From positions 5,146,001 to 5,210,000 of the forward strand of contig NC_088714.1 of the NCBI RefSeq assembly GCF_963576615.1: a stretch of DNA of 64,000 nucleotides. The letters are read 5' to 3'. Below, one piece after another: positions 46,666 to 57,994 of this stretch (position 1 is the stretch's first letter; the number at the start of each line of letters is the position of its first letter). A program made the position numbers and the translations under genes. The DNA comes from Watersipora subatra (lineage: Eukaryota > Bryozoa > Gymnolaemata > Cheilostomatida > Watersiporidae). Under the pieces are notes generated by a model. It saw only the letters and a program-made list of their open reading frames with translations, made no database searches and was not told the DNA's origin.

Positions 46666-47302
46666 GGGATGAGTACATTCTGAGGCAGAGATGATGATAG
46701 GGATATCCGTTGTAATTTACTTTAAATCTGATTAAACAATTTAAACTAACATAGCTTATAAATTGCTTATCGTTAGTGCATCTTTTTTACATTTGCTTTT
46801 GAGTGTTTTTGAACTGCAATGCTTCAAGAAACTTTGAACATTGACTGTATGTTGGAAGTTATTAACAAACTTATATATTACTAGTTCTTTTAAATCAAGA
46901 GCGCAATAAAAGCTGTTTCCATGAGGTTTGCATTGTTCACTATAGATTGTATGTGTCTATGTTAAAAGAGCAAATTCTACTGCATGGGTTGGCTTGGAAA
47001 TTAATGTTATCCAACATTTGATAAAACTAATGATTATTAATTTTGTTCCATCTCTTAACGCAACTTTTAAATATATTTAAATATTTAAACATATGCATGA
47101 CAAATGCTAGTTGTATGGAAACCCTCTGCAAATGATAGTTCAATTTTTTTCTTCTGGACCATTTCTTTCCAGGAAAGAACTAGGTATTGTGCTGGAGTCG
47201 GGTAACGAGCATGACACTGCTGCTGAATGTCTCATTACTGCCAGAAATCTAAAATGTTCTACACCAGTACTTCCATTTGGCACATTGCTCAGAGTCATCT
47301 GA

Positions 47303-48368
47303 TCTCGCATCATTTTTTGTGTTGCTGTTTTGATTTGCTGCTCGAATACTTGTACCAACAGTTGTAATCCCAATTGGTGCAAACCATGATAAGCGAATGT
47401 GCTAAATTATTGTTTTTTTTTAACTTTTTTCAGCTTCACACATAATAAATGAAGTTTTGCTGAGATCCCTGTATGTTTCAATATTAGGGTGTAAGATATG
47501 GGGGTCAATAATGTAAAGTATTAGAACTGAGTTTATTCTCAACACTGGTTTTGCAACATTGAGTTATAATTCACTATTTTTGCATTTGCTGCAACTCAAT
47601 CAGACATGTTTATTAAACTTTACCAATAGTTGCAAATGCAGGTTGTGCATAAGCTCTTTCTTATTGTCAGTACTACCACCACACATGTTTACGCTTGTCA
47701 GTAATACAACAACGATGTTGCTGCGTAGCACCAAGCTGCTACGACGATACACCAGCCTCCCCTTTGCCACCAGTCTTCACCACCATGGGATACACGCCCA
47801 CAGGAGAATGCTGTCACTAATCTCACGGCAGTCCCTACTGCCAACCCGTAGGCAAACAAAATTAGCAGTCTCGCTGCTAACCCCGCTGGACTCTCAAGTC
47901 CGATCTCCACAGCGCAGATTGCTTGTCAGTAGAAAATAGAGCAATACAGACAATCAGCTCACTTGCTCTCCTACTGAGGCCTCTGACAAGCATCTGTTTA
48001 ATGCCTGTTTATATAGCGAGACCTGTTAGTCCCTCGGCTTTTCTATAGAAAACTACCTTTTCAAAGCCCTGGCTTTCCATGAAAGCCAGCCCCGTGTTAC
48101 CGGCTAATCATTAGAAAGCCTCGAATATTTACATAATATCCCACAGCGTTCATGTGTAGCTGTAGCTCAAAAAGTTACTAAATAATAAATTGTGCCATTC
48201 AATGTGACAATTTTAATGTAAGTTATTGTGTGCTATTCGTGTGCCACGCACGCACACACGCACGCACACCCACAGAGTGAGTAAATCTCTAGTACATCGC
48301 ATGTCCGTTTAGTTGATACTCAGATTTTCATTATACAGTTTGCCATAATCTAATTAACGTGTTTCGAC
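47303..48368 (+). other. 3' flank of the TTC7 duplicate
   Basis: Colinear with 24,246-24,850 of the original flank except for an insertion at 47,696-48,145 and a CA/CG-rich tract (CACGCACGCACAC) near 48,245-48,275. No coding sequence seen. Confidence 0.6.
47696..48145. mobile_element. LTR-like insertion (solo LTR?)
   Basis: A 450-bp segment absent from the original flank (24,715). It starts TGTCAGTAATAC and ends ATATCCCACA, so it has TG...CA ends, and it has a TATA-like TTTATATAGC at about 48,008. A related segment is at 57,995. The flanks (CGCT/GCGT) are not a clean target duplication. Confidence 0.45.
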
Positions 48369-50266
48369 CATAGATATAGTAAACCCTAGATATGCGAATA
48401 ATCACAAGTGAGGCCTATAATTAGCATGATGCAACGTCATGGTGATGTGTTAAGTGAATCAGCTGATCTATGAACTCCTATTGACTTAACACTAACAACT
48501 GCTTAATTTTTCCAGTTTGTGCATCTGAGAAAAAAAATTTTTCTCACTAAAAAAATTTTTTTTTAGTGAGACTACATATTTTATTTATAGGGTAATATAT
48601 AAAACTGACTTTGGATGAGAAGGGCAAGAAACTTAGACACATGGTAATGGATAATACCAATGATTTAGAAGCTTCTATATAATTGATAATACAAAGAGTG
48701 ACCAAATAGAAATTATACTAATAATAAACTAATGAATCAAATGAGATTTAGAAGCAGTTATCTGCGGATGGCATTCTTCAAATTCTTGATGACATCTGTC
48801 ATGACCAAAACCATGATCGGATAGTGCGTAAATTTGGCAATGTAAGTTGTGTCCGCAGGTATTCATAAGCCTTGGACGAATAATAGAACAATGTTATGGC
48901 AAACTCTTACCTTTTTGCTGTAAGTCTTTTTAGTCTTTCTAGCTTTGTTTGTGGTTTCATTTGACAATAATTCTCCTAGACATCCATCCATCGATGTAAC
49001 CTCTATATTGTTAAGTTTATTGTCCTTTTTCAGTATTGTGATCAAACTATTTTGAATCCTATTCCTCTGCTCTAATCGATTCTTCTTTTTAATATTGAAA
49101 TACGTGTGACAGCAAGCTGTTTAGGTCTATCACCACCACGTCGGCAGCTCGTTGTCGAGGCTGTAGGTGTGTCCTGATTGTCAGAAGCTGCAGGTTGCTC
49201 ATCATCATGGATAGTAGTATCACCAGGTGTAGTATTTTCAGGGTCAGGTATTTTGGTGCTGGCTGCTGTCGGAGATGTTCTTCCACGTTTCGGCAGGCTT
49301 TCTGTTCTTATGGTTTGTGTCCGTCTTTTCACAGCTTTTGGCTGAAGGTAGGTTGGATAAAGTGTAAATATTGTAGGTATTGCATCAGATTTTAGCATTG
49401 GTTTTCTTCCAATACCTGGTGGAACCTTGTAGCAGTCTTTCTGAAAGTTATCCACTGCATAATACAGAGCTTGATGTTGGAGTCCAGTCCTGTCTTCGCA
49501 CTCCCTTAGGCAAGCATTACGGGTTTCAGCTCGTTTTTTGTTTGGAAAGCGGTGAAACGCCAGATCTGGGAACTTTTCAGGATTGCTTGAACAATCATAG
49601 GCACAGCACCAGCTGCGGCTTGACTTTTTCTTAGCCTAAACATTAGCAATACATACATGTAGTAGAATGAATATGATTACATTACTTGGAATGAGACAAA
49701 AAAAGCATTTGATCAATCATGCCAAGCTAGATTACAACCCTATCAGCTGAGAGACAAGTATGTAATATATGTTGTTGTAATCAGTCTAGACACTCTTTCT
49801 TTTGATAGTCCCAAGCATTCATTCACTTCACTTTCAATTTAGAATAATCATAGAAAGGTATGTTCGTTGTTATGAGACCATGATAAGACAAGTAAGTTCA
49901 GTTGAGTTGATAATTGGTTTGTTTCCAGTATTTTCTTACAACGTGAACCAATGATATAGTACACATGCAAAGGTTAGTTTTACCAAATATTTAAAATTTG
50001 TATTATGGGTTCACATACCTGGGGTGTTGTAGTTTCCTCTGATGACATTTCACCAAGAATTTGGTCTTATTGTAACGTTTATAACTTACAAACTAATAGG
50101 ACAAGCATTCTTTCACTGCTAAACTCATTGCTCAGCTGAAGGCTCTGTTGCCGTTATGCACATCACTGCGCCCGTAACGTCGTGAGAACAACAGCCAATT
50201 ATAGGCCTCACTTTTGCTCCATTGTAATGATAGCTATTCGCCAATCTAGGGTTTACTATATCTATG
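48369..50266 (-). mobile_element. P-type (THAP) DNA transposon
   Basis: The ends CATAGATATAGTAAACCC are perfectly inverted for 23 bp, and GTTTCGAC is duplicated exactly on both sides (48361-48368 and 50267-50274). An 8-bp target duplication with CA...TG ends fits P elements, and the interior encodes THAP-transposase pieces on the minus strand. Further inner inverted matches (AGGCCTATAATT) lie near 48,410 and 50,205. The first XRCC1 copy has a related empty site at about 32,110. Confidence 0.85.
48770..49635 (-). pseudogene. P-element/THAP9-like transposase remnant
   Basis: Read on the minus strand from an acceptor TGTTTAG at 49636: AKKKSSRSWCCAYDCSSN (first two zinc cysteines), FPDLAFHRFP, then LKSDAIPTIF, the conserved end of THAP domains. 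The expected C-x2-H of the zinc site is missing. A frame change near 49,090 leads to a coiled-coil-like RLEQRNRIQNSLITILKK (49,080-49,020), then TYSKKVR (about 48,912), and in another frame AYEYLRTQLTLPNLRTIRSW (about 48,875-48,815), a hallmark block of P-element transposases, before a stop. Frame changes and missing catalytic part make it non-functional. Confidence 0.7.
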
Positions 50267-50930
50267 GTTTCGACGGTATTTTGCACTCTGTGCCGTTTAG
50301 GCTATGGGCCGAAGCAGTTTATCTTGCATTTCCGTTGGCACCCCTTTCAGTAGCAATTTCTGCAGTGATTTAGACTAATTTGGGTATGGAGAATTCAGAA
50401 CTAAAGAGTTGCCGCAGCTACCATTCCTACTTCTATGAGAATTTTAATAAAAATTATATTTTAGGATTTATTTCCCCTGTAAATAAGATTCCTTCCATAG
50501 AAGCATCAGATTTGCAACTTTTATTATAATTATTTGGCAGTGATTTAGAATGTCAGTGGTAAAGTCAAAATTCATCTTCTACCTATTTTCGAACATTCCA
50601 TGTTCTACGATTGTTACACGCACATGTAAACTATATACAGTACATGTATATACGTATATGTACATTTGTATATAATTGTATGGTTTAATAGCTTTATTTT
50701 ACAAAAAAGTTTAAAACACTATAATTACGTTTTATAACTAGACACGGATGAATTATGTTTTATAACCGGACACTGATGAATCATAGAAAATAATAAGAGC
50801 GCTGCAAGCAGTGTGAACATGGTGATTATTATTAGCATTATTATTAGTAGTAGCTATTATCAGTAGCTAATATCAAGTCTTACAAAAGGAGCTGAGATAT
50901 TTCCAAATATCGCATATCCTAACTATTTGT

Positions 50931-51140
50931 TCAATATGTTAAGTTCTTAGTCATTGTCCTCACCATCGGCATCCTCTGATACTCTCGCTTCAGTTTTGTC
51001 TTAGCGCACGCATGTGCAAAGCTCTGTGTGAGGTAGCTTTGCCATGATACTGGCACATCAGTTCCCTCGGCACCTGGATCTTTGACACTCCCATAGAACT
51101 GCTTGTAGAATATCAGATGAGGCGATGATTCTGATGACAC
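50931..51140 (-). pseudogene. C-terminal exon of the long-TIR element's gene (candidate)
   Basis: A minus-strand open stretch SSPHLIFYKQFYGSVKDPGA continues to KREYQRMPM. It lies between the left terminal repeat and the nuclease-like exon at 51,409 and reads in the same direction. I cannot name the domain. Coding is inferred from protein-like composition and position only. Confidence 0.35.
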
Positions 51141-51408
51141 TTTACTACATACTCATTGTTTTTCTTCTACAGTATCCACCGATGTAAAGAAGGAAATGGT
51201 ACAGTGGCAAGTTATGTTGTTGCCTCTTTTTATATACATGTAGGTAGCTGCTACATAATTGACACAATGTACGCGTTTTTTCAGCAATTGAAGGGAGGGA
51301 CTGACTGGCCTAGACCTAGACACAAAAAGCCTGTCCCTTAGTCAGTTGAAGTCTGTGCCATTTTCCTGGGTGCGATCTTCTTGGCCATAAAGTCTGCGTG
51401 TGTAAGTC

Positions 51409-51714
51409 TCACAGAGAGAAGAAAGTTGCCCCGAAACTTATATGATTCTCAGAGTCGACTTCTATTTTGATGAGTTTTCTATGACTGTTTTTTCCTTTGC
51501 ATGCAAAGGATGAAACTGCATCACAGCTAAAGAAGTCGTGCAAACCTATGAGATTTTCACATTGGAAGTTGATCTCCGAGCTTAGTAGCCTTAGTAGCTC
51601 TATTCTTGCAAAGTTTTTGATCTCAAAATCCACACAAGCAGCCTTGTACTTCTTAGTATGAGCACTAAGCACATCAAGAATGGTATCAGCAAGTTGATGG
51701 TTGACTTGCAACAA
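51409..51714 (-). pseudogene. XPG-like nuclease exon of the long-TIR element
   Basis: Minus-strand frame with QLADTILDVLSAH and LIGLHDFFSCDAVSSFACKG plus KNSHRKLI. The pattern L-x-GLH-x-F-x-x-CD-x-VS-x-F-x-x-KGK is the helix-hairpin-like block common in XPG-type nuclease proteins of animal transposons. The exon is cut at its 5' side by the nested element that starts at 51,699; codons beyond that point belong to the insert. Confidence 0.45.
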
Positions 51715-52083
51715 AATTCACATTACAGTTATTTGGTATCAAAAGATTCGCCATGTTTTACTCTGTTGTGTGGTAGGTGCCAAATATGTGGAAATGTGAT
51801 TAAAAGCTCTTAAAAGCTCAAAAACAAAAAGCCGCCGTAGATTGGAATCTCTTGATTTCGATGACGTATCCGCGCTGTATGGTTATTTTCTTGTCACGTG
51901 ATGTTCTCGCGTGAATTGAAAGGCCAATAAAAAGCTCAACATCAAACTTATCGTAGCAATAGTTTATGATAATCACTTCGGGTTTTACCTAAGACCCCGT
52001 ATCAAATATAGATGCTCGCTACTTTACAGTTTCGGCTTGGCCATTCCGTTCGACTATTCATGTCTGAGTTGCGATCATAAAAA

Positions 52084-52704
52084 ATGTCAAATTCTGAAGA
52101 GTTAAGACCCTGGCGTTTCGAGTCTGACGCTCTATCTGAAGAAGATCCTCAACAGAATCAAACCTCCCAGCAAGTAAGCACCGCCACTAGCCAGCTCTTA
52201 TGTGCCAAGCTAGCTAGTAGTAATAGTTTTAGCTTGAGAGTGATAGAAAGTATATTATTATATATGATTTTAATGATAATAATTATCGCTTCAATATTGC
52301 GAAAAAATAATTACAGATTTTTCTCGAATGACAACATTAACAATTTTAATATTTAAATCTAGTGCTGCACTGATATACTGTTGGATAACATCGACCTGAT
52401 GTATTAGCTATGGTTGCATAGACATATCTGTTCATTTCTTTAGGAGCTAATACCACCGGCTACAGAGTGGTGTGCCTGCGAGCGTTGTCAAGACATGCCA
52501 TCTCTTCCTGAATGTTTGTGCTGCCATTATGCTGAGTTTGCGCATTGTCTCCTTGACCGAGGGGAGCATGAATGCCTGCGTATGCATCCTGGTGTAAACG
52601 AATTTGTGGCGTCTGCACCCCTTGAGTTGAGGTGGAATAATTACCTGCGATATCATAGTGAGTTGGATATTCATTTAATGCCAACAACACCAAGGCTATG
52701 CTAA
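52084..52704 (+). CDS. P2X7 intracellular (ballast)-type zinc-binding protein, 116 aa, 2 exons
   Basis: Exon 1 52084-52173 (MSNSEELRPWRFESDALSEE, acidic) with donor GTAAGC; exon 2 52444-52704 after acceptor TTCTTTAG; phase 0, both exons fully open, stop TAA. The second exon has the ballast-domain pattern W-C-x-C-x-x-C-x-x-M-P (EWCACERCQDMP), then ECLCC, HCLL and ECLRMH. In P2X7 receptors these Cys/His residues bind a dinuclear zinc centre (family knowledge). There is no membrane segment or channel domain, so this is not a receptor. It is short compared with the vertebrate tail. It sits inside a transposon, opposite to the transposase. Function unknown; DNA or protein binding for the element is only a guess. 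Confidence 0.7.
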
Positions 52705-52924
52705 TGTGTCAAGCATTATCTACAATTCTTGTGTTACACATTTAATGCATCAGTTGAACACACATATTCTGAACTCGTGGAACACAAGGAGAACTGGTAT
52801 ATTTGGCTTGTACACTTACTACAGTAGAGAGTGTATTAGTTTTATGATTTTATTATATAAAGATCGAGATTATTTTGATGATCAGCAATTATTGTTTTTC
52901 AATAGTTGTTTTGGTAGATAATCT

Positions 52925-55114
52925 ATTCCCATTTGGAGAGCCATCGCCAAATGCTCGGAAAAGGTTGTGTGCATACCGCAATCTTGTGTTTTGGTTTATG
53001 CCGCAAATCTTGTTTGCAAGTCTGCAAACTCTTCTTCATCATCCGTTGGTGGGAAAAGAGCCCGAATCTTAGACACCAAGCATGCAGGTAGAGGCCGTCG
53101 CTCACGGCGACAAATTTGCGGCATAAGCCAAAACACAAGCTTGCAGTATGCACACAACCTTTGTAACAACATCCGTTGTAATGGACCTCACTCTCAGGCC
53201 GTGGGAAATTAGATCGGACTGGCATCGCTTGAAGCCTTCCAGCTCCATGGTGTTAGAGCTGGTGGTCTCTGTTGACTGCAAAGTAAAGAAAGTTACGACC
53301 AACAATTACTTTCACATTATTTGAATGAACTATTTAGCTAGATGAGCAACTTCATGTTTATGTATTGATAACTACTAAAAAATTTGGGTTTTTGTCAGGC
53401 TGTGAAGTAAAAACTGTCAAAGTTTTACCTTGACAAGATGGCTGCTGACTATTAAACCGCAGCTCTGATCCATCATAGTGTAGGCTCTGTATAGTGCGCA
53501 ATGCCCCGGACTATCGCATCTACCGTCACCTGCCAAATCAAGCTCCCAATCGATTGCTGCCATCAATCCCTCGTTATGCAGGGTGTACTGCTCAGCAATA
53601 CACTGTAAAATATTGTAAAACTTCATTATACAAGATTAATTTGTATCATTATCATTAGTCTAAGAATGTAGAATCCTCTTCCCCCTTTTTGTGCTATATT
53701 ATGATGAAGAATCAGAATTTTGAATTATAATGTATTTTGCTTGAAGGATGACATATTTTCATTTCAAGAAAAAAATTGTTTCTAAATGTCGTTATTCAAT
53801 TAGTGTGCCAAGCTTTTACTCACATTTTCCAAGTTTATGAGTAAATATTAACACTCACACCATGTAAGTATTCTCTTTGTTGGTAGAGGCAAACGCTGTG
53901 GCTTGGTATTGCGATGTTCAGGAGCGACAGAAAACGGAGGTTCTGCGTAAGGCATCCGCCAGAAAAGAGTGATGCAGCTGCCAGCAGGGGGTTGATGACG
54001 TGAGCTCTGTTCACCCTGGCAGTTGTTTCCCAAGTGTACGATCGGTGACAGGAGGCACATGTAACCTTGAACTCTACCCATCCGCCTTCTCGCACCATCG
54101 TGAATGAGCAGGGGAGGGCGCAGGTGTGACAGTGAAATAGTCGCTGGAGTGCTGTCACACTTACTATTATTTTCTCCTCTTTGAAGGAGGATTCGGGTCT
54201 GAAATCACAACACAATAGTTGACTTGCAATAAGATTTGTACAACATCATTTCCTGTTATTATATCATATTTGCTTGATCAGAAAAAGAATAAATATATAG
54301 CCATGCAATCATGACACAGATTTTACAAAACCCTATCAGAATCCATGATATTGTAAACATAAAATGTGAGTAATAACTCTATGGATATTTTTTATATTTT
54401 GTCAAGTTTGGTTTAGTTCAGCTCTATCTTACATGTAATTGGAGAGCGTTTGACGCTGGCCAACATAGCGCTCAAACTCTTCCCAGTCTTCAGTGGTTGG
54501 CACAAACTCTTCATCTAATAATAATCAACTAATAATATTAATATGCTAATAACGATGATACCAGAAAATGACAATAACTATTTTATATAACATATCTATA
54601 AGTGAGTGGGGGTTAAGAAATTTGGCGAAATTAATCGTGAAACAACATTATTTTATCAATTATATATTACGTTTTACAGATAGATATGCAGTATGAATTA
54701 GTTTTGTTATTATAATAAGAATAATACACGTAATTAAAAAGATAAAATACTAATAATATAATATTACAATTAAAAGACATTAATATTGTTATATTAAATA
54801 TAGATTAATACAGTACTATTAGGAGAATAATAGAAAATAACCCGAGTTACAACTACTAATACAAGTAGTTCATAAAATAAATTACTCACGTGCTTTGGTG
54901 ATATGTGGAGTATTCAAACAGGTTAGAAAACATGTCGTCTTTGAACTGGCGAAAACAAAGGTAAGAGTAAGCAGGCGAATAAATAAAATTTGTCACATCC
55001 AGCTTCACCCAGTTGCTCCACGCCCGGTGAAGGTCTGGTCTTTTCTCAGCTCTTGGCCAAAAAAAGGTGCTTCTCAGCTTGGCAGCTGAGAACACTGTGT
55101 GGCGCGTTAGTCAT
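52925..55114 (-). pseudogene. THAP/DDE transposase gene, disrupted
   Basis: Minus-strand pieces in order. THAP-like exon 54890-55114: KRPDLHRAWSNWVKL, YLCFRQFKDDMF; the C-x2-H histidine is Q and an A7/T7 run at 55059-55065 breaks the frame. Exon 54433-54514: VPTTEDWEEFERYVG. Exon 53859-54199: FKVTCASCHRSYTW, PLLAAASLFSGG, YQQREYLHG. Exon 53429-53602: ELDLAGDGRCDSPGH, with a presumed catalytic Asp. Exon from 53275: MELEGFKRC and RSITTD, the presumed second Asp. That exon is then interrupted by a 0.2-kb palindromic insert (52,960-53,163) and runs FPSIWRWLSKWE to a stop at about 52,924. The domain after the second Asp is missing. This type is widespread in animal transposons; the superfamily (Kolobok or related) is unsure. 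Confidence 0.65.
52960..53163. mobile_element. 0.2-kb palindromic MITE inside the transposase gene
   Basis: AAAGGTTGTGTGCATAC at the left and GTATGCACACAACCTTT at the right, with the inverted match extending through TTGTGTTTTGG and TATGCCGCAAAT (about 48 bp per arm). It breaks the second-Asp exon of the THAP/DDE transposase. Confidence 0.75.
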
Positions 55115-55835
55115 GATGACGAATTGAAATAAACAAGTTTAATATGAGAAAGCGTGTTTGCTATTTGCGATAGATCAAACTTGAACTGAAACTAACATTA
55201 TCTGATCATGTGACTTACAATTCCCGCTATATGGCGCGAAGAATTTCTACAGCATTTTTTAACCATCATAGCGGACCAAAAGGCTCATCATTTTTATCAG
55301 AGGATGATATGCAATCGTTCAAGCTAAGCTTAAAAAATTAAACATATTTTTATGCTACGTTTTGAGATATCAGTGCTCAAAGTTGCAGCATTACGATGCC
55401 GATAAAATAGACGCGTAAGAACAATAGACATGGTTTTTATCGCAAGCGTGAAGTATATTTGTGAAAATAGTTCGACGAATAAGGATGCATGAAAGTGTAA
55501 ACATAAACTATCTCGCACACATTTTAGCCGTTTTAGCACACATACGTCACATTTTAGCCGTTTTGGAAAACGAATCCAAACTAGGGCGATCTCGTGTGGC
55601 TGCGATTTTCTGTTCGTTTTTAGCTTTTACGAGCTTTTAATCACATTCCCACATATTTGGCACCTAGAACACAATATAGTAAGACATGGCGAATCTTTTG
55701 ATACCAAATAACTGTAATGTGAATTTTGTTGCAAGTCAACCTTTAAAGGGATGGCACTGGCAGGCAAGGCTTAGATAAGTGCCATGGCATCCACAAGGAT
55801 GGCCCCACATCTTCAGTAGCTTGGAGTCACTGCAT

Positions 55836-55973
55836 TTATGGTAGTTTGATCATGTCTGTTATAGATATGAACTGGTCCTCTGAGAAGGTTTCTAACTCAG
55901 TTGCCATCTGGGAATCTGGGCTATAATATCCACGACTGCAGTTAGAGGCACAGCTCTCTGCTTGTCCCTTTGA
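55836..55973 (-). pseudogene. Coding fragment of the long-TIR element
   Basis: A minus-strand frame AESCASNCSRGYYSPDSQMA then TELETFSEDQFISITDMIKL ends at a stop at 55836. It directly follows a MITE on its upstream side. It looks protein-like but I cannot name it. Confidence 0.3.
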
Positions 55974-56326
55974 GCCTGGTTTCCATATGACAGCGCAAGG
56001 TGCACAACAAGGCGCACGACGTCGTGCGTAGGCCGGTTGTGATGTGGGAACGTCAACGCACAACGATTGCGCGACGTGCGTACGCTGATCGCAAAGATCC
56101 AACAGAATGGATCCTTGCGACGGGTGCGCGCTATGATGTATCTCACAATACACCTCTCGACCTTTTCAACCTATCCCACAATTCCAACAGAGGGCCGTTT
56201 TCCGAAGAAATTGGTCTCCCGTACGAAAAAGTAAGAAAATTACCCACCCTATCGCAGCCCAAGCAATGCATTGCGCACGATTGCTGGACCGCGCACGATC
56301 ATTGCGCTGTCATATGGAAACCAGGC
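55974..56326. mobile_element. 353-bp MITE with 25-bp perfect inverted ends
   Basis: GCCTGGTTTCCATATGACAG plus CGCAA at the left is exactly inverted at the right. The interior is rich in GCGCACGA/TCGTGCG motifs. The open frames through it are by-products. No clear target duplication. Confidence 0.8.
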
Positions 56327-56399
56327 TTTTACATAAAAAGTTCCAAGATACCATAGGTAAGTAGTGAACAATCTTAATTAATTCTGTTGAGGCAAGATT

Positions 56400-57431
56400 G
56401 ATCAACATTTTCACCAATTACGCAGTCGTGTATTGAGTATTACGCAGATACACTTGTCATAACATTTGTTATGAGAGGCCATATTTAAAACAACCACATC
56501 TTGATCAAAGTTCTACAAAATACACGTTCTTCCTGTTTGATGGTAGCAGCATTCTTCAACCCATCTGCATATGTAGACAGGTGCACCGCTCCGCAAAATT
56601 AGCAAGTTGTTTACGCAAAACCATGCTTGAAGATGTCACTAGGAGTTTAAATCCATTGTTGGGGAGCCATAGTTGCTTGTAAGGCGATGTGATGCCAATC
56701 ATTGGTGCAATACCAGTACAAGTTGGTCTGCAAAACAATTATGAGCACTGCTCATCAATTACTTATCAATTACTTAATCATAGTCAAAGCAACTGAAGAA
56801 ATCATATCTTAGGTTAATTTACAGGATAGATGGACAGACCAGCAGACACAGTTTTGGCCACATGAAGTACAGCTTTGCAAGTATGTAGTTGATTTGTGTG
56901 AGTAGTACCACACCTTCTTCTCACAAATCATGCATACATGTTTAAATGTAGGTCTTGATGTGTATAAGTGGACAGCAGAATTGAATCTTGTGATTTTCTT
57001 TGGTAGCTCATTTTCATCTAGACATGGTGTATCATGAGTAGCAGGTTTCCAACTCTTTTCATGTGGCTAAATGAATGCCAGGACAACATTGACTGAGGAA
57101 ATCATCACCACTTAGTCGGCTTAGACCAAAAACTAGAGTGAATACATGCATGATTTGTCCATTTGATAAATGAGGGCAAGACTAATGGTTAAATGCCTTG
57201 CTGGATCGAAATTTAGTTATTTTTCAAACTGAATACAAGCATCTTGATCAGTAGCCACCACTACTGGTTTTTATGAATTACAATGTCTGCATTCCTTCCA
57301 TCTTAATAATGGTTATTAATTATGTACTTAAATTACATTATAATAATTATTTTATAGAATAATTATAAGACCCATTATCTCACCTTAACTGTTTGAGTGG
57401 TAAAGTACCCCAAGTCTAAAAAAATACTCAC
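56400..57431. other. Interior of the long-TIR element
   Basis: Probably introns and decayed exons of the element's minus-strand gene. After an acceptor-like TTTGCAG near 56,730, a minus-strand stretch reads TNLYWYCTNDWHHIALQAT before a stop. Nothing else is recognised. Confidence 0.3.
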
Positions 57432-57557
57432 CTCACTGTGTTTTCTCATACCAAGCTCAATTTTGCTGTTAGTCAGTCTCTGATAGCATGTTCTGTGAAT
57501 CTGGTAGCCCTTGCAGGCAAGTTGAAGGCATACACCATTGGAAACAGGCCTTTCAAG
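57432..57557 (-). pseudogene. Cys/His-rich exon of the long-TIR element
   Basis: A minus-strand exon with acceptor AAATAG and donor GTGAGT, 126 bp, open: LERPVSNGVCLQLACKG, YQIHRTCYQRLTNSK, RKHSE. The C...C...IH-x-x-CY-x-R-x-T pattern recurs in Cys-rich N-terminal regions of large transposon proteins in invertebrates. Partner exons are degraded or unrecognised. Confidence 0.4.
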
Positions 57558-57994
57558 CTATTTAACAAGTGTTTTTTCAAGCTTTCTAAACAGTGAATAA
57601 GTGTTTGACCTGTATGCTTAGGCAGTGTTTATCAAATTAATTTCTTGAGAGCCATGTATGTGGGCTACACAAGCCAAGTCAAAGCTCAAACCATGAATGC
57701 ACTTATCTTGTATCTTATTATTTTCTATGATTCATCAGTATCAGGTTATAAAACATAATTATAGTGTTTTGAAATTGTTTTGTAAAATAAAGCTATTGAA
57801 CCATACAATTACATACACATGTACATATATATATACATGTATATAGTTCACATGTGCGTGTAACAATCGTAGGAGATGGAAAGTTCAAAAATAGATAGAA
57901 GATGAATTTTGACTTTACCACTGACATTCTAAATCCCTGCCAAATAATTATGATAAAAGTTGCAAATCTGATGCTTCTATGGAAGGAATCGTAT

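Larger units (their letters stand above)
41993..47302 (+). pseudogene. Partial duplicate of TTC7 (exons 12, 13, 18, 19, 20)
   Basis: Copies of exon 12 (41993-42104), 13 (42323-42449), 18 (45803-45907), 19 (46155-46240) and 20 (47173-47302). Exon 12 has CAG to TAG at 42048-42050. Exon 13 has a 5-base net insertion and a TAA. Exons 14-17 are absent: the 37-bp array in place of intron 13 runs straight into intron-17 sequence at 43,205. Exons 18-20 keep splice sites and an open frame ending LLRVI; a 6-bp deletion at the exon 19 end moves the donor but keeps phase. No 5' half exists here. The whole is best called a pseudogene, although the last three exons could still be spliced. Confidence 0.9.
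51699..55741. mobile_element. 4.04-kb element: THAP/DDE transposase plus P2X7-type protein
   Basis: The ends GGTTGACTTGCAACAAAATT and the matching reversed right end stay similar for about 135 bp (51,699-51,835 versus 55,603-55,741). Inside, a minus-strand multi-exon THAP/DDE transposase occupies the right two thirds and a two-exon plus-strand gene for a P2X7-type cysteine-rich protein the left third. The two genes converge, each starting near one terminal repeat. It is inserted in the larger long-TIR element. I see no clean target duplication, so one edge may be altered. Confidence 0.7.

Noticed and set aside
41993-47302. A second functional TTC7 gene
   Set aside because: No 5' half, two stop codons in exons 12-13 and loss of exons 14-17.
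48770-49635. Host THAP transcription factor
   Set aside because: It is enclosed by perfect inverted repeats with an 8-bp target duplication, and P-transposase motifs follow the THAP domain.
52084-52704. A P2X receptor gene
   Set aside because: Only the ballast-type Cys/His domain is present; there are no transmembrane or ATP-binding segments, and the gene lies within a transposon.
56000-56356. 118-codon plus-strand frame
   Set aside because: Nearly all of it lies in the 353-bp MITE at 55,974-56,326.
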